DNA from: CBDEGR01 sp965237895
GTDB lineage: Bacteria; Acidobacteriota; Terriglobia; UBA7540; JAPUME01
Length of the DNA: 64,000 bases
Assembly (NCBI GenBank): GCA_965237895.1
Contig: CBDEGR010000002.1
Span: 1,922,001-1,986,000, forward strand
Reading direction: 5' to 3'
The position numbers and the translations under genes are program-made. Positions 39,232-48,644 of this stretch are shown one piece after another (position 1 is the stretch's first letter; each line of letters begins with the position of its first letter). The notes beneath the pieces are model-generated. The model did not search any database. It was not told where the DNA came from and saw only the letters and a list, made by a program, of their open reading frames with translations.

Positions 39232-41526
39232 ATGCGAATCGTCAACAGATACATTTTTAAGGAGATAGCGAAGCATTCTCTCTTAGGACTGGGTGTCTTT
39301 ACTTTCTTTATTTTCGTTCCTCAGATAAACCGGTTGCTGGCAATCGTAGCGCGGAAGAATGTCTCCCTCTCCACCGTCGTAGAACTCTTCCTGCTTCCCT
39401 TGCCCGGCATCTTCACGTTTACCCTTCCCATTGCAGTTCTGGTCGGAACACTGATCGGACTGAGTCGGATGTCATCGGACGGAGAGATCATCGCCCTACG
39501 GGCGGCAGGAATGGGCGCCAGCCGAATTGCAAGACCCGCCTTGGTCTATGCCTTTGTCGGCTGGCTGCTCGCTTCCATCATGAGCCTCTATTGGGCGCCG
39601 CGAGCAAACCGTGATCTGGACCGCCTCAAATGGCAACTCCAGACCGAGCATGCACCCTATGAAATCCAACCTCGAGTGTTTCTTGAGAAAATCCCAAAAC
39701 TTCTTATATTTGTTGGAGATACACTGGATTCCTTCTTCACATGGCGGAATGTCTTTATCGCCGACCGGTCGAATCCCGAGGAGCTGAAAATTACAACCGC
39801 GGCAACCGGCTCGCTAGGCGGAGATGCCCGCTCGGGCCGGCTTACGCTTCAACTCACGCAGGGGAGCACCCATGAAATCGACCCGGAGGATTCGAATCAA
39901 TACTCTCTTGTCCACTTTAACAGGACCGAGTTCCCGTTGAATCTAAATCCCTCCGGTCTTCGCAGACCCGAAGCCGTCCGCTACCCGGCTCTCCCCTTAA
40001 AGGAGTTATGGAGGGCCCTAGATAAACCCGAGCACTCCCAGGGGGCTCTGGTGGAACTCCACTATCGGCTTGCCATCCCGATGGCCTGCATCGTGCTGGC
40101 ATTGGCAGGTATTCCGCTGGGACTCCAGACCCAAAAAGGCGGCAAGTCCGTCGGCTTCATTCTCATAATTCTGCTGGTCATGGCCTACTACTTTATGGCG
40201 GCTACCGGATTGAATCTCTCCAAACAGGGAAGAGTCCCTCCTTGGTTTGGCCTGTGGGTTGGAAATGTTGTGTTCGGCGTTGCCGGACTGCTCTCGATTC
40301 GAAAGATCAACCGGGGGCTTCCGGGAAACATCTTCCTCCAGAAACTCAAACACTGGCTCTCCAAACTGTTCCAAAGGCTGCGACACAAACCGAAATTCAC
40401 CATGCAGGCTCCCGCGCCACGGCGGGACCGTTTCCTGCAGATCATGGACGGCTACGTTCTCCGCAGCTTCTTTACCTACCTGGGATTGGTATCGCTGGCC
40501 TTGATGGCCATCTTCCTTGTCTTTGATTTCTACCAACTCTTCGCCCATATTCTGAAAAACAAGGCCCCCGTCGGGCTGATCTTAGACTATTACCGCTACC
40601 TCATCCCCCAGGCTCTCTATTTTCCCGTGCTTCCTCTCAGCATTCTGGTCTCCGTGCTGATCTGCTTCAGCCTGCTCGCCAAGAGCAATCAACTCACCGC
40701 CTTCAAGGCCGCAGGAGTCAGCCTCTATCGATTGAGCTTTCCTTTACTCGCAGTGGCGGCGATGTTCAGCGTGGGACTTTTTTTACTGGAAGAAAATTAC
40801 CTCCCTCAGATCAACCAACAACAGGACGCGCTTCGCAACCGAATTAAAGGAAAGCCTCCGCAAACCTACTTGCAGCCGGGCCGCCATTGGATCTTCGGGG
40901 AAGACTCTCGAATCTTCAATTACCGTTTCTTTGATCCGGATCGGAATCTTTTCGCCCGACTCTCGGTCTTCGAGCTGAACCCGGAAACATTCGAGCTCCG
41001 CCGCAGAATCTATGCCGAACGCGCCCATTGGGAGGTCGCACTTCAGAGTTGGGTTCTAGAAAACGGATGGGTTCGGGATATCGACGGCCGCCAGGTTACA
41101 AAATTTCGCCAATTCCAGGTGGATACTTTCCCGGAACTGACAGAAAATCCCGAATACTTCAAAAAAGAGGTAAAACCTTACGAGCAGATGAACGCCTTTG
41201 AGTTTCGGGAATACATGAAGGACCTACAACAGAGCGGCTTCGACGTGGGGCGGCTGTCGGTCCAGTTTCACAAGAAATTCAGTTACCCGCTCATGGCTTT
41301 GGTGGTAACCCTGATCGGGATTCCCTTCTCCTTTAAAATGGGCAGCCGCGGAGCCCTTTCCGGCATTGCCCTGGGATTGGGAATCGCCCTTGTCTACTGG
41401 GCCAGTTCCAGCTTCTTTGAGGCCATGGGAGCTTTAGGCCAACTCCCTCCCGTCGTCGCCGGCTGGGCCTCGACGGTGATCTTCAGCCTGGGCGGCACTT
41501 ATCTTCTACTCAAGGTCAGGACCTAA
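39232..41526 (+). CDS. fused LptF-LptG lipopolysaccharide export permease
   Basis: Inner-membrane part of the Lpt transporter, which extracts LPS with LptB and passes it to LptC. The 764 residues contain two YjgP/YjgQ domains in one chain. The first (about 1-365) begins IVNRYIFKEIAKHSLLG and has the coupling-helix region SRMSSDGEIIALRAAG; the second (about 400-764) begins IMDGYVLRSFFTYLGL and has LAKSNQLTAFKAAG. Each has about six membrane helices and a periplasmic beta domain. Usually these are separate genes. Single frame without interruption. Confidence 0.92.
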   Translation: MRIVNRYIFKEIAKHSLLGLGVFTFFIFVPQINRLLAIVARKNVSLSTVVELFLLPLPGIFTFTLPIAVLVGTLIGLSRMSSDGEIIALRAAGMGASRIARPALVYAFVGWLLASIMSLYWAPRANRDLDRLKWQLQTEHAPYEIQPRVFLEKIPKLLIFVGDTLDSFFTWRNVFIADRSNPEELKITTAATGSLGGDARSGRLTLQLTQGSTHEIDPEDSNQYSLVHFNRTEFPLNLNPSGLRRPEAVRYPALPLKELWRALDKPEHSQGALVELHYRLAIPMACIVLALAGIPLGLQTQKGGKSVGFILIILLVMAYYFMAATGLNLSKQGRVPPWFGLWVGNVVFGVAGLLSIRKINRGLPGNIFLQKLKHWLSKLFQRLRHKPKFTMQAPAPRRDRFLQIMDGYVLRSFFTYLGLVSLALMAIFLVFDFYQLFAHILKNKAPVGLILDYYRYLIPQALYFPVLPLSILVSVLICFSLLAKSNQLTAFKAAGVSLYRLSFPLLAVAAMFSVGLFLLEENYLPQINQQQDALRNRIKGKPPQTYLQPGRHWIFGEDSRIFNYRFFDPDRNLFARLSVFELNPETFELRRRIYAERAHWEVALQSWVLENGWVRDIDGRQVTKFRQFQVDTFPELTENPEYFKKEVKPYEQMNAFEFREYMKDLQQSGFDVGRLSVQFHKKFSYPLMALVVTLIGIPFSFKMGSRGALSGIALGLGIALVYWASSSFFEAMGALGQLPPVVAGWASTVIFSLGGTYLLLKVRT

Positions 41527-41588
41527 CGATTCACGCCCATCCTCCCTGCTTTCCGCATCGCCCCGACTCAAAAAGCCGAGTCACAAAA

Positions 41589-41614
41589 CCAAAAAGAAAG
41601 CCTTTCGCTTTTGG
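41589..41614. terminator. hairpin between convergent lptFG and ppdK
   Basis: CCAAAA/TTTTGG outer stem with an inner GAAA/TTTC stem, ending 63 bp after the lptFG stop. It is followed by a second AT-rich inverted repeat. Likely shared transcription end for the two convergent genes. Confidence 0.45.
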
Positions 41615-41624
41615 CGGCAGGATT

Positions 41625-41653
41625 AATATAAACTTTAAGTTCAGTTTTATATT
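41625..41653. terminator. AT-rich inverted repeat downstream of ppdK
   Basis: AATATAAACT (41625-41634) pairs with AGTTTTATATT (41643-41653) with one bulged base. It lies 16 bp past the ppdK stop on the minus strand. Confidence 0.35.
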
Positions 41654-41668
41654 CTAATTTACTAATAA

Positions 41669-44377
41669 TTAAGCTGTTGAGTACGATGTACACTTGCTTT
41701 TAATCGCCGCCTGCGCCGCTGCAAGCCGCGCAATCGGCACGCGGAATGCCGAACAACTGACATAATCCAGCCCCACTTCAGAACAGAACTCCACCGATGA
41801 GGGGTCTCCGCCATGCTCACCGCAGATTCCCACCTTCAGGTCGGGGCGCGAGCTCCGCCCCTCTTCATATCCCAGGCGCAGAAGCCGCCCCACGCGCTTC
41901 CGGTCCAGCACCTGGAACGGATCGGCAGCCCAAATCTTCTTTACCTGATAGGCCTTGATGATCTTTCCGCAATCATCCCGGGAGAGGCCGAAGGTGGTCT
42001 GAGTCAAATCGTTCGTGCCGAAGCTGAAGAACTGCGCTTCCTTGGCGATCTCCCCTGCACTGAGCGCCGTCGCCGGCAGCTCCACCATGGTTCCGACCAA
42101 GTACTCCACACGAGTCTGCTTCTTTGCGAATACCTCTTCGGCAACCCTGTTTACGATCTCCTTCTGAAGCGCAAATTCGCGAACGTCTCCTGCCAGAGGT
42201 ACCATTACTTCCGGATGCGCTTTTATCCCGCGCTTCTTGCAGTCGCAGGCAGCCTCGAAGATCGCCCGGGCCTGCATCTCCGTAATCTCGGGATACATAA
42301 TCCCCAGCCGGCAACCGCGCATTCCCAACATCGGATTCAACTCATGCAGACCCTCTACAACCTCGAGCAGTCGCCGCTTCTCGGTAAGCTTCTTCCCCTT
42401 CTTTTTCAGAACTTCCAGAACGGCGATATCCACCATAAGCTGCTCACGCTTCGGCAGGAATTCATGCAGCGGCGGGTCCAATAACCGAATTGTTACCGGC
42501 AATCCGTCCATGGCCTTAAAAAGCCCGAAGAAGTCCTTCCGCTGCATGGGCAGCAACCTGGCGAGCGCCTTACGGCGTTCACGAGCATAGGCGGCTTTTT
42601 CTTTTTCGGTGGTAGCATCCTTACACGCCATAATCATAGCCTGTACGTGAGGCAACCGCTCCGCAGCGAAGAACATATGCTCCGTACGGCAGAGTCCGAT
42701 CCCCTCGGCCCCAAAGCGCCGCGCAACCTTGGCGTCGCGAGGAATATCCGCATTCGCCCGCACCTTGAGCTTCCGATACTCATCCGTCCAGGACATAAAC
42801 TCGGCGAAGTCTCCGCTTCCCGGGTCCGCCTCAATCACCTGGGCCTTTCCAACAAAAACCCGACCCGTGGAACCATCCAGAGAAATCCAGTCGCCTTCCT
42901 TCAGTTTGTTGCGGCCGATTTTGAGAATCTTCTTCTTGTCGTCAATCTCCGCCTCACCGCAACCGGCAACACAGCACTTCCCCATGCCGCGCGTCACCAC
43001 CGCCGCGTGGGACGTCATCCCCCCACGCGAGGTCAAGATACCGATCGCCACCTCCATCCCGTGAATATCGTCCGGTACAGTCTCGGCGCGCACCAGAATA
43101 ATGGGATATCCCTTGGCGTCGGCAAGCTTGACGGCATCGTCGGCCGTGAAAACGATTCGCCCGACCGCAGCGCCGGGAGAGGCCGAAAATCCCTTGGCCA
43201 CCGCCTTGGGAGCGTTGGATTCATCCAAGACCGGGTGCAGAAGCTGGTTCAATTGCTCCGGATCGACACGGGAGACGGCATCCTCCTTGGAAATAATCCC
43301 CTCTCGAGCCAGGTCCACGGCAATCTTGACCGCCGCCGGCCCGGTCCGCTTGCCGTTGCGGGTCTGGAGCATGTAGAGCCTGCCTTCTTGAACCGTAAAC
43401 TCGAAATCCTGGACATCCTTGTAGTGCCGTTCCAACTGGGCGGTAATCTCCCTCAACTGCTTATAGACGGTGGGCATGATCCTACCGAGATCAACAATAG
43501 GTATCGGGGTCCGTATGCCGGCCACCACGTCCTCCCCCTGGGCATTTACCAGGAACTCCCCATAGAACTCCTTGGCTCCTGTAGCAGGGTTCCTCGTGAA
43601 ACCTACCCCGGTAGCCGAACCATCCCCCATATTCCCGAATACCATCGCCTGGACATTTACTGCCGTACCAAGATCATCAGGTATCTTATTGAGCCTGCGA
43701 TAGGTGGCCGCACGTTGGTTATACCAAGAACGGAATACCGCCTCTTGGGACATTTTTAGCTGCTGAATAGGATCTTGAGGAAAATCCATCTTCTTCTTGC
43801 TGCGAAGCAGCTTCTTATACCCACTCACCACCGCCTTCAGGTCATCAGCAGTCAGGTCGGTATCCATCTTCACCTTACGCTTCTTTTTTCGACCATCGAA
43901 GATATGCTCAAAATCTCCCTTCGATATCTCCATCACCACATTCCCAAACATCTGGATAAAACGCCGGTAGCTGTCATAGGCAAAGCGCGGATTCCCTGTC
44001 TTTCGAGCCAGAACTTCGACCGTCCTGTCATTCAAGCCCAAATTGAGGACGGTATCCATCATTCCAGGCATGGAAAATTTCGCTCCGGACCGGACAGCCA
44101 CCAACAATGGATTCTCGTCCGATCCGAATTTTTGACCAAGCAGACTTTCCAGCTTCCCCACAGTTTCCCAGGCCTGTTGCTCAATTTCCGTAGGTATCTG
44201 ATAATTATTCTGAAAATAAAGCCGGCACGCGGTGGTGGCAATCGTAAACCCCGGCGGCACCGGGAACCCGGCATTTGTCATCTCCGCCAGCCCGGCGCCC
44301 TTACCACCCAACACATCCTTCATGTCACCTCGACCCTCTGCACTCCCACCACCAAAGAAGTAAACGTACTTATCCAT
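41669..44377 (-). CDS. ppdK: pyruvate, phosphate dikinase
   Basis: Reversibly converts pyruvate, ATP and Pi to PEP, AMP and PPi. From ATG 44377 it has 902 residues. The N-terminal nucleotide-binding domain starts YVYFFGGGSAEG and has GGKGAGLAEMTNAGFPVPPG; the phospho-His lies in TSRGGMTSHAAVVTRGMGK (about 455-475); the C-terminal PEP domain has GIGLCRTEHMFF and SFGTNDLTQTTFG. An in-frame ATG 15 nt upstream is less likely. A 22-bp palindrome lies 37 bp upstream of the start. Intact through 2.7 kb. Confidence 0.96.
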   Translation of the reverse strand: MDKYVYFFGGGSAEGRGDMKDVLGGKGAGLAEMTNAGFPVPPGFTIATTACRLYFQNNYQIPTEIEQQAWETVGKLESLLGQKFGSDENPLLVAVRSGAKFSMPGMMDTVLNLGLNDRTVEVLARKTGNPRFAYDSYRRFIQMFGNVVMEISKGDFEHIFDGRKKKRKVKMDTDLTADDLKAVVSGYKKLLRSKKKMDFPQDPIQQLKMSQEAVFRSWYNQRAATYRRLNKIPDDLGTAVNVQAMVFGNMGDGSATGVGFTRNPATGAKEFYGEFLVNAQGEDVVAGIRTPIPIVDLGRIMPTVYKQLREITAQLERHYKDVQDFEFTVQEGRLYMLQTRNGKRTGPAAVKIAVDLAREGIISKEDAVSRVDPEQLNQLLHPVLDESNAPKAVAKGFSASPGAAVGRIVFTADDAVKLADAKGYPIILVRAETVPDDIHGMEVAIGILTSRGGMTSHAAVVTRGMGKCCVAGCGEAEIDDKKKILKIGRNKLKEGDWISLDGSTGRVFVGKAQVIEADPGSGDFAEFMSWTDEYRKLKVRANADIPRDAKVARRFGAEGIGLCRTEHMFFAAERLPHVQAMIMACKDATTEKEKAAYARERRKALARLLPMQRKDFFGLFKAMDGLPVTIRLLDPPLHEFLPKREQLMVDIAVLEVLKKKGKKLTEKRRLLEVVEGLHELNPMLGMRGCRLGIMYPEITEMQARAIFEAACDCKKRGIKAHPEVMVPLAGDVREFALQKEIVNRVAEEVFAKKQTRVEYLVGTMVELPATALSAGEIAKEAQFFSFGTNDLTQTTFGLSRDDCGKIIKAYQVKKIWAADPFQVLDRKRVGRLLRLGYEEGRSSRPDLKVGICGEHGGDPSSVEFCSEVGLDYVSCSAFRVPIARLAAAQAAIKSKCTSYSTA

Positions 44378-44413
44378 CGTACTCCTCTTCATTTAAGGTG
44401 TAATTTAAACCGG

Positions 44414-44435
44414 CAATGTCGACGCGTCGACATTG
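44414..44435. promoter_or_regulatory. 22-bp perfect palindrome upstream of ppdK, shared with recO
   Basis: CAATGTCGACGCGTCGACATTG reads the same on both strands over 22 bp. Its 16-bp core TGTCGACGCGTCGACA occurs again at 48403-48418 upstream of recO. The position is 37 bp before the ppdK start codon. A dimeric repressor or activator site is the simplest reading; the regulator is unknown. Confidence 0.6.
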
Positions 44436-44522
44436 AAATCTATTGGGGCCTAACAATGCTTACCCGCACCACCCATCAACCGCGCGAGCCCCCACGAGCA
44501 GCAGAACGATTTTTTAATAACA

Positions 44523-46697
44523 TCAATTATATGTTGTAGTTAGCTCAGAAAAGCGGGCCACAGCAGAAAACAACCGGTCTAGTCCTGCCAGCAGTCGTAG
44601 GCGATTCTGCCTTACCTCAGGCTCCTCCGCCATAACCAGAATCTTGTCAAAGAAGCGGTCCACTAGGGGACGTAGAGCTGCGGTCCGCTCCAGCGCCGAC
44701 TTATACTTCCCCGCCTCGATTCTCTTCTTCACGTCCCGTTCCACCCCTTGCAGCGCAGAGAAGAGATCCTCCTCCGCCCCGTCCTCAATCAACGCTGGAT
44801 TAATCTCTCCGTCGCGCCAATCGGAGGCCTTAGCAGATTTCGCCAGGATATTGGCGATCCGCTTGGCAGCCAGCGACAGGGGTAGGATGTATTCGCTGTC
44901 GCGTAGCCCTTCAAGACTCTTCGCCCGGCGGTAGACATCTACGGGTTCAATCTCCCCGGTGGCAAGGACCGCATTCACGGTATCGTATCGGAAACCGTAG
45001 TGTCGCTCCAGGAGAAACCGGAGGCGCTCCTCAAAAAATTTCAATACGGAGTCTGGCGCAGCCTCCGTGGCCTCTTCATGCTTCGCATTTATATTTTTTA
45101 CATGAAAATAAGTTATTTCTTTTAAAGTTATTACTATATCTTTCTCAATTATAAGTTTAATTATCGCGTTTCCCTGTCGCCGTAAGGCAAAGGGGTCGCT
45201 CGAGCCGGTCGGCTCCAGCCCTACGGTAAATCCGGAAACAATGTTATCCAATTTATCGGCAAGGGACACCACAGCTCCCAGCAAAGACCTCGGCAGGGGT
45301 CCGTCAGTCGAGACCGGCAGATAATGGTCGTAGATTGCCTCCCCTACCCCGGCAGGCTCCTCCTGCGCAGCGGCGTAAAGCCCTCCCATTTTGCCTTGTA
45401 GTGGGGGGAATTCCTTTACCATCTCCGTTGTAAGGTCGCATTTACAAAGCTCCAGAGCCCTTAAAAACTGCGTATGGACCTCCTCGGTTACTTTCCCTTG
45501 TAGGGCCGGGCTGGCGATCATCCACATGCCCAAACGGCGGAGCCGCTCTACCTTATCGTGATAACTTCCCAGCCGGGAGTGAAACGTCATTCCCTTAAGC
45601 TGCTCCAGTCTCGCTTCCAGCCGTACGCGCTGGTCCGCTTCCCAAAAGAACTGGGCATCCCGGAAGCGGGCCTCCAGAACCCTCTCATGCCCCCTTTGAA
45701 TCAACCCCTTGGCATCCTTGGCGTAATCCAGAACCGCCAGAAACCGCGGCTGGAGGCGGTCTTTAGCATCCTCCAGGGTTATGTACTTCTGGTGACCCTC
45801 CATAACACTGACCAGAACCTCTTCGGGTAAAGCCAGAAAGCGCTTATCGAAGCTTCCTGCCAGCACTTGCGGATACTCCGTCGAGTTCACAATCCAATCA
45901 AAAATTTCTTTATTTTTTCTAAGTTTAACCTTAATTTTCTCAACAATTACATTAACATTTGACTCAAGATAACTCCGCCGCGCTGTAGGGGAAATCAACA
46001 CTCCCAACTTCTTCAGCTTTCCTTCGTAATCCCGGAATCCAGCGACTACCGCAGGCCTCTTCCCGGCCTTTCTATGGCCGAGGGTCGCATTCGAGCTCTT
46101 CACGCCGGCAAATTCCAGTTTAATACCCTTCGTTTCCCTCCCCGCCCCCATCTGCGCCAGGATCCATCTTACCGGCCGGACAAACCTCGGCCCCGCCTTC
46201 TCCAACCAGTACATTGTGGCAGGAAAATTCAGCCCCTCGATGACCCCGGTCAGCAGTTCCGGCAAAATCTCCTTTGCCGGTCGGCCCAGGCTCACCTTGC
46301 GCGCCACCACATATTCACCCCCATCCCGGGATACTCTTGTCAATTTCTCAACCTTCACGCCGCATTTCTTCGCAAAACCATCAGCAGCTTTCGTCGGCCG
46401 CCCCTCGGCATCGTAGGCAACCCGCACCGGAGGACCTTGTACCAACTCTTCTTTATCTTGTTGATTTATCAGTACGTTATCTACAGAAACAACCAGCCGT
46501 CGCGGCGTACTATAGGTGCGAACAGGGGCCTCAGCATCCAGAATCAGACCACCATCATTCAGCCTACTTCGAATCAATTCGCCCAACTGCTCTTGCGCCT
46601 GCTCCAGCATACGCGCAGGAATCTCCTCGCAGCCGATCTCGAAAAGCAGCGGCGCCGTTTTCCGATTTCCCTTTTCAGCTTTCTTCAACTTGCCCAT
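44523..46697 (-). CDS. glyS: glycyl-tRNA synthetase beta subunit
   Basis: Tetrameric-type GlyRS beta subunit involved in tRNA binding, about 724 residues from ATG 46697, slightly longer than the usual 690. It starts LLFEIGCEEIPARML; AEGRPTKAADGFAKK, PVRWILAQ and FDKRFLALPEEVLVSVMEGHQKY are typical, and the C-terminal anticodon-binding part is present. The start overlaps the glyQ end by 13 bp. Two short stretches (about 45085-45175 and 45895-45965) use almost only A/T-ending codons, unlike the rest of the gene. Confidence 0.94.
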   Translation of the reverse strand: MGKLKKAEKGNRKTAPLLFEIGCEEIPARMLEQAQEQLGELIRSRLNDGGLILDAEAPVRTYSTPRRLVVSVDNVLINQQDKEELVQGPPVRVAYDAEGRPTKAADGFAKKCGVKVEKLTRVSRDGGEYVVARKVSLGRPAKEILPELLTGVIEGLNFPATMYWLEKAGPRFVRPVRWILAQMGAGRETKGIKLEFAGVKSSNATLGHRKAGKRPAVVAGFRDYEGKLKKLGVLISPTARRSYLESNVNVIVEKIKVKLRKNKEIFDWIVNSTEYPQVLAGSFDKRFLALPEEVLVSVMEGHQKYITLEDAKDRLQPRFLAVLDYAKDAKGLIQRGHERVLEARFRDAQFFWEADQRVRLEARLEQLKGMTFHSRLGSYHDKVERLRRLGMWMIASPALQGKVTEEVHTQFLRALELCKCDLTTEMVKEFPPLQGKMGGLYAAAQEEPAGVGEAIYDHYLPVSTDGPLPRSLLGAVVSLADKLDNIVSGFTVGLEPTGSSDPFALRRQGNAIIKLIIEKDIVITLKEITYFHVKNINAKHEEATEAAPDSVLKFFEERLRFLLERHYGFRYDTVNAVLATGEIEPVDVYRRAKSLEGLRDSEYILPLSLAAKRIANILAKSAKASDWRDGEINPALIEDGAEEDLFSALQGVERDVKKRIEAGKYKSALERTAALRPLVDRFFDKILVMAEEPEVRQNRLRLLAGLDRLFSAVARFSELTTTYN

Positions 46698-47629
46698 TGG
46701 TTCTGATCCATGTAATGGGCGGCTACTCCGCAGGCCATCTTTCGAACCCGACCAATCAAAGCCACTCTTTCGGTGACGCTGATCGCTCCGCGCGCGTCCA
46801 TGACATTGAACAGGTGCGAGCACTTGAGACAGAGGTCAAACGCCTTCCTTAGCGGGAACCTCCGCTTCTGCTCAGCGGTCAGGTCGGGATAGAATGAAAG
46901 AAGCCTGTTCGCCTCCAATTCGTTGATTTCAAATAGCTTGGACAGGGCCTGCACATCCGCCATCTCGAAATCGTAGACGGAGAACTGAAGCTCCTCATCG
47001 CGCCGGATATCACCATAACTAAAATGGTCATTCCACCGGATGTCGTATATGCTCGAAACATTCTGAAGAAATGCCGAGATCCTTTCAAGCCCATAGGTCA
47101 GCTCCACAGAGATCGGCTCCAGATCCACTCTTCCGCACTGCTGAAAATAGGTGAACTGCGTAATCTCCAGCCCATCCAGTACAACCTGCCACCCGACGCC
47201 CCAGGCTCCTAATGTGGGCGATTCCCAATTATCCTCTTCAAAGCGTATATCGTGGTCCTTCAAACCGATATTCAACTCTTCCAGACTTTCCAGGTAAAGG
47301 TCCTGGACGTCGGCCGGCGGAGACTTAAGAATTACTTGAAATTGCAGGTGCTTCAGGAGCCGATTGGGATTCTCTCCATAGCGGCCATCGGCAGGCCGCC
47401 GTGAAGGTTGAACGTAAGCAACTCGGTACGGATTCGGTCCCAGCGCGCGCAGAAAGGTCTCCGGACACATCGTCCCTGCCCCAACCTCCACGTCATAGGG
47501 CTGCGTAAGCACACACCCTTGCCGGGCCCAATATTCACTGAGGCGAAGAATGACGTCCTGCAGATTCAAGCCTTGCCCGGCCGCTTTCGGTCTGCTCTTC
47601 GCCGCCGGCTTCCTTTTCGGCATGCTCAC
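46685..47629 (-). CDS. glyQ: glycyl-tRNA synthetase alpha subunit
   Basis: Catalytic subunit activating glycine. QDVILRLSEYWARQGCVLTQPYD, GAGTMCPETFLRALGP and WESPTLGAWGVGWQV are the class II core motifs of GlyQ. GTG at 47629 overlaps the recO stop as GTGA; ATG at 47623 is an alternative. A basic N-terminal tail of about 20 residues precedes the conserved start. Part of recO-glyQ-glyS. Confidence 0.96.
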   Translation of the reverse strand: MSMPKRKPAAKSRPKAAGQGLNLQDVILRLSEYWARQGCVLTQPYDVEVGAGTMCPETFLRALGPNPYRVAYVQPSRRPADGRYGENPNRLLKHLQFQVILKSPPADVQDLYLESLEELNIGLKDHDIRFEEDNWESPTLGAWGVGWQVVLDGLEITQFTYFQQCGRVDLEPISVELTYGLERISAFLQNVSSIYDIRWNDHFSYGDIRRDEELQFSVYDFEMADVQALSKLFEINELEANRLLSFYPDLTAEQKRRFPLRKAFDLCLKCSHLFNVMDARGAISVTERVALIGRVRKMACGVAAHYMDQNQWAS

Positions 47630-48390
47630 TCACCCTCTCCCTCCCCACACAACGCTTCATCCAAAAGGCTTCGCGTTACTAATCTCTTCTCGATATTCCC
47701 CTCAATCTCATTCGTCAAAAACCGCCGTAACGCCGGCACGCTCTCCCACTCCCCATCCAATTTCAACCAATTGTCCAAAGATAATCCCTGCGCCTGAGCG
47801 CAGCGCTCCCGCATCGCGGCACCCAATTCGTACCCCTGATGAGTCCGGCAGCGAGTGCAGCGAAGCCCTGTCCAGCCTTCCCCATAGAACGCTGAGCCCG
47901 CGGATAGCGCCTGCCCGCATCCCGCACATTTCTCCAAATCACCCAAGAAACCACTTAACCGAAGCACCCAGTAGTTAAAATACACCAAAACAGAATCGAC
48001 CTTCCGCTTTTGCTTAAGCGCCTGCAGAGCGTGCAACAAGAGGCGAAACACACGATCATCCCGCTCTCTTTCCGGAAGGAACTCGTCACACACCTCAGCC
48101 ATATACTGCGCCGCCACCTGAACGGGGTATTCTCTCTGCATATCCACAAAGGATTCTAGGATTTCGGTAGAGTTCAATCGCAACAGATCCCGATTTTCGC
48201 GCTCATAGAGCCATGCACGGAGGTAGGTAAGCGGCTCAAGTGAGCTCCCAAAGCGATTTCCCCGCCGACGAGAACCGCTGGCCACACTCCGAAGCCTTCC
48301 CGCATCCCTCGAAAAGAGCACAACAATACGGTCCGCTTCACCGAAATTGTAAGCGCGCAGAACTATCGCCTCCGTTTCAAGCAACGCCAT
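47626..48390 (-). CDS. recO: DNA repair protein RecO
   Basis: Recombination mediator that works with RecF/RecR to load RecA. It has 254 residues: an N-terminal OB fold (ETEAIVLRAYNFGEADRIVVLFSRD) and a C-terminal helical domain with a four-cysteine zinc site (CAGCG, then CTRC). First gene of recO-glyQ-glyS, with a palindrome 13 bp upstream of the ATG. Confidence 0.93.
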   Translation of the reverse strand: MALLETEAIVLRAYNFGEADRIVVLFSRDAGRLRSVASGSRRRGNRFGSSLEPLTYLRAWLYERENRDLLRLNSTEILESFVDMQREYPVQVAAQYMAEVCDEFLPERERDDRVFRLLLHALQALKQKRKVDSVLVYFNYWVLRLSGFLGDLEKCAGCGQALSAGSAFYGEGWTGLRCTRCRTHQGYELGAAMRERCAQAQGLSLDNWLKLDGEWESVPALRRFLTNEIEGNIEKRLVTRSLLDEALCGEGEGE

Positions 48391-48402
48391 AAGAGCACAA
48401 AA

Positions 48403-48418
48403 TGTCGACGCGTCGACA
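48403..48418. promoter_or_regulatory. 16-bp perfect palindrome upstream of recO
   Basis: TGTCGACGCGTCGACA, identical to the core of the palindrome upstream of ppdK (44417-44432). It lies 13 bp before the recO start codon, within the likely leader, so binding there could block transcription of recO-glyQ-glyS. Confidence 0.6.
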
Positions 48419-48591
48419 GTGAGGATCGCTTCGTATCATAATCTATTCACCCCTCAAAGACCTAGCATCCCAAAACCGTAGCGCCGCATTATTTTTTGTG
48501 TAGCTTAGTTATGTTAACAGAACCAGAAAACGAACTTATTATCGGACGCACCACCATCCTCCAATTGCACCTCTGCACCTTTTCAGATAAA

Positions 48592-48621
48592 TTGACTAGC
48601 TCGTATGTATCCGATTAGATA
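48592..48621 (+). promoter_or_regulatory. probable promoter for the PfkB-family kinase gene
   Basis: TTGACT (48592-48597), then TTAGAT at 48615-48620 with a 17-bp spacer, or TAGATA at 48616-48621 with 18 bp. The start codon at 48645 follows within about 25 bp. Confidence 0.5.
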
Positions 48622-48644
48622 ATGAGCGTTCACACTAGGGTTAT

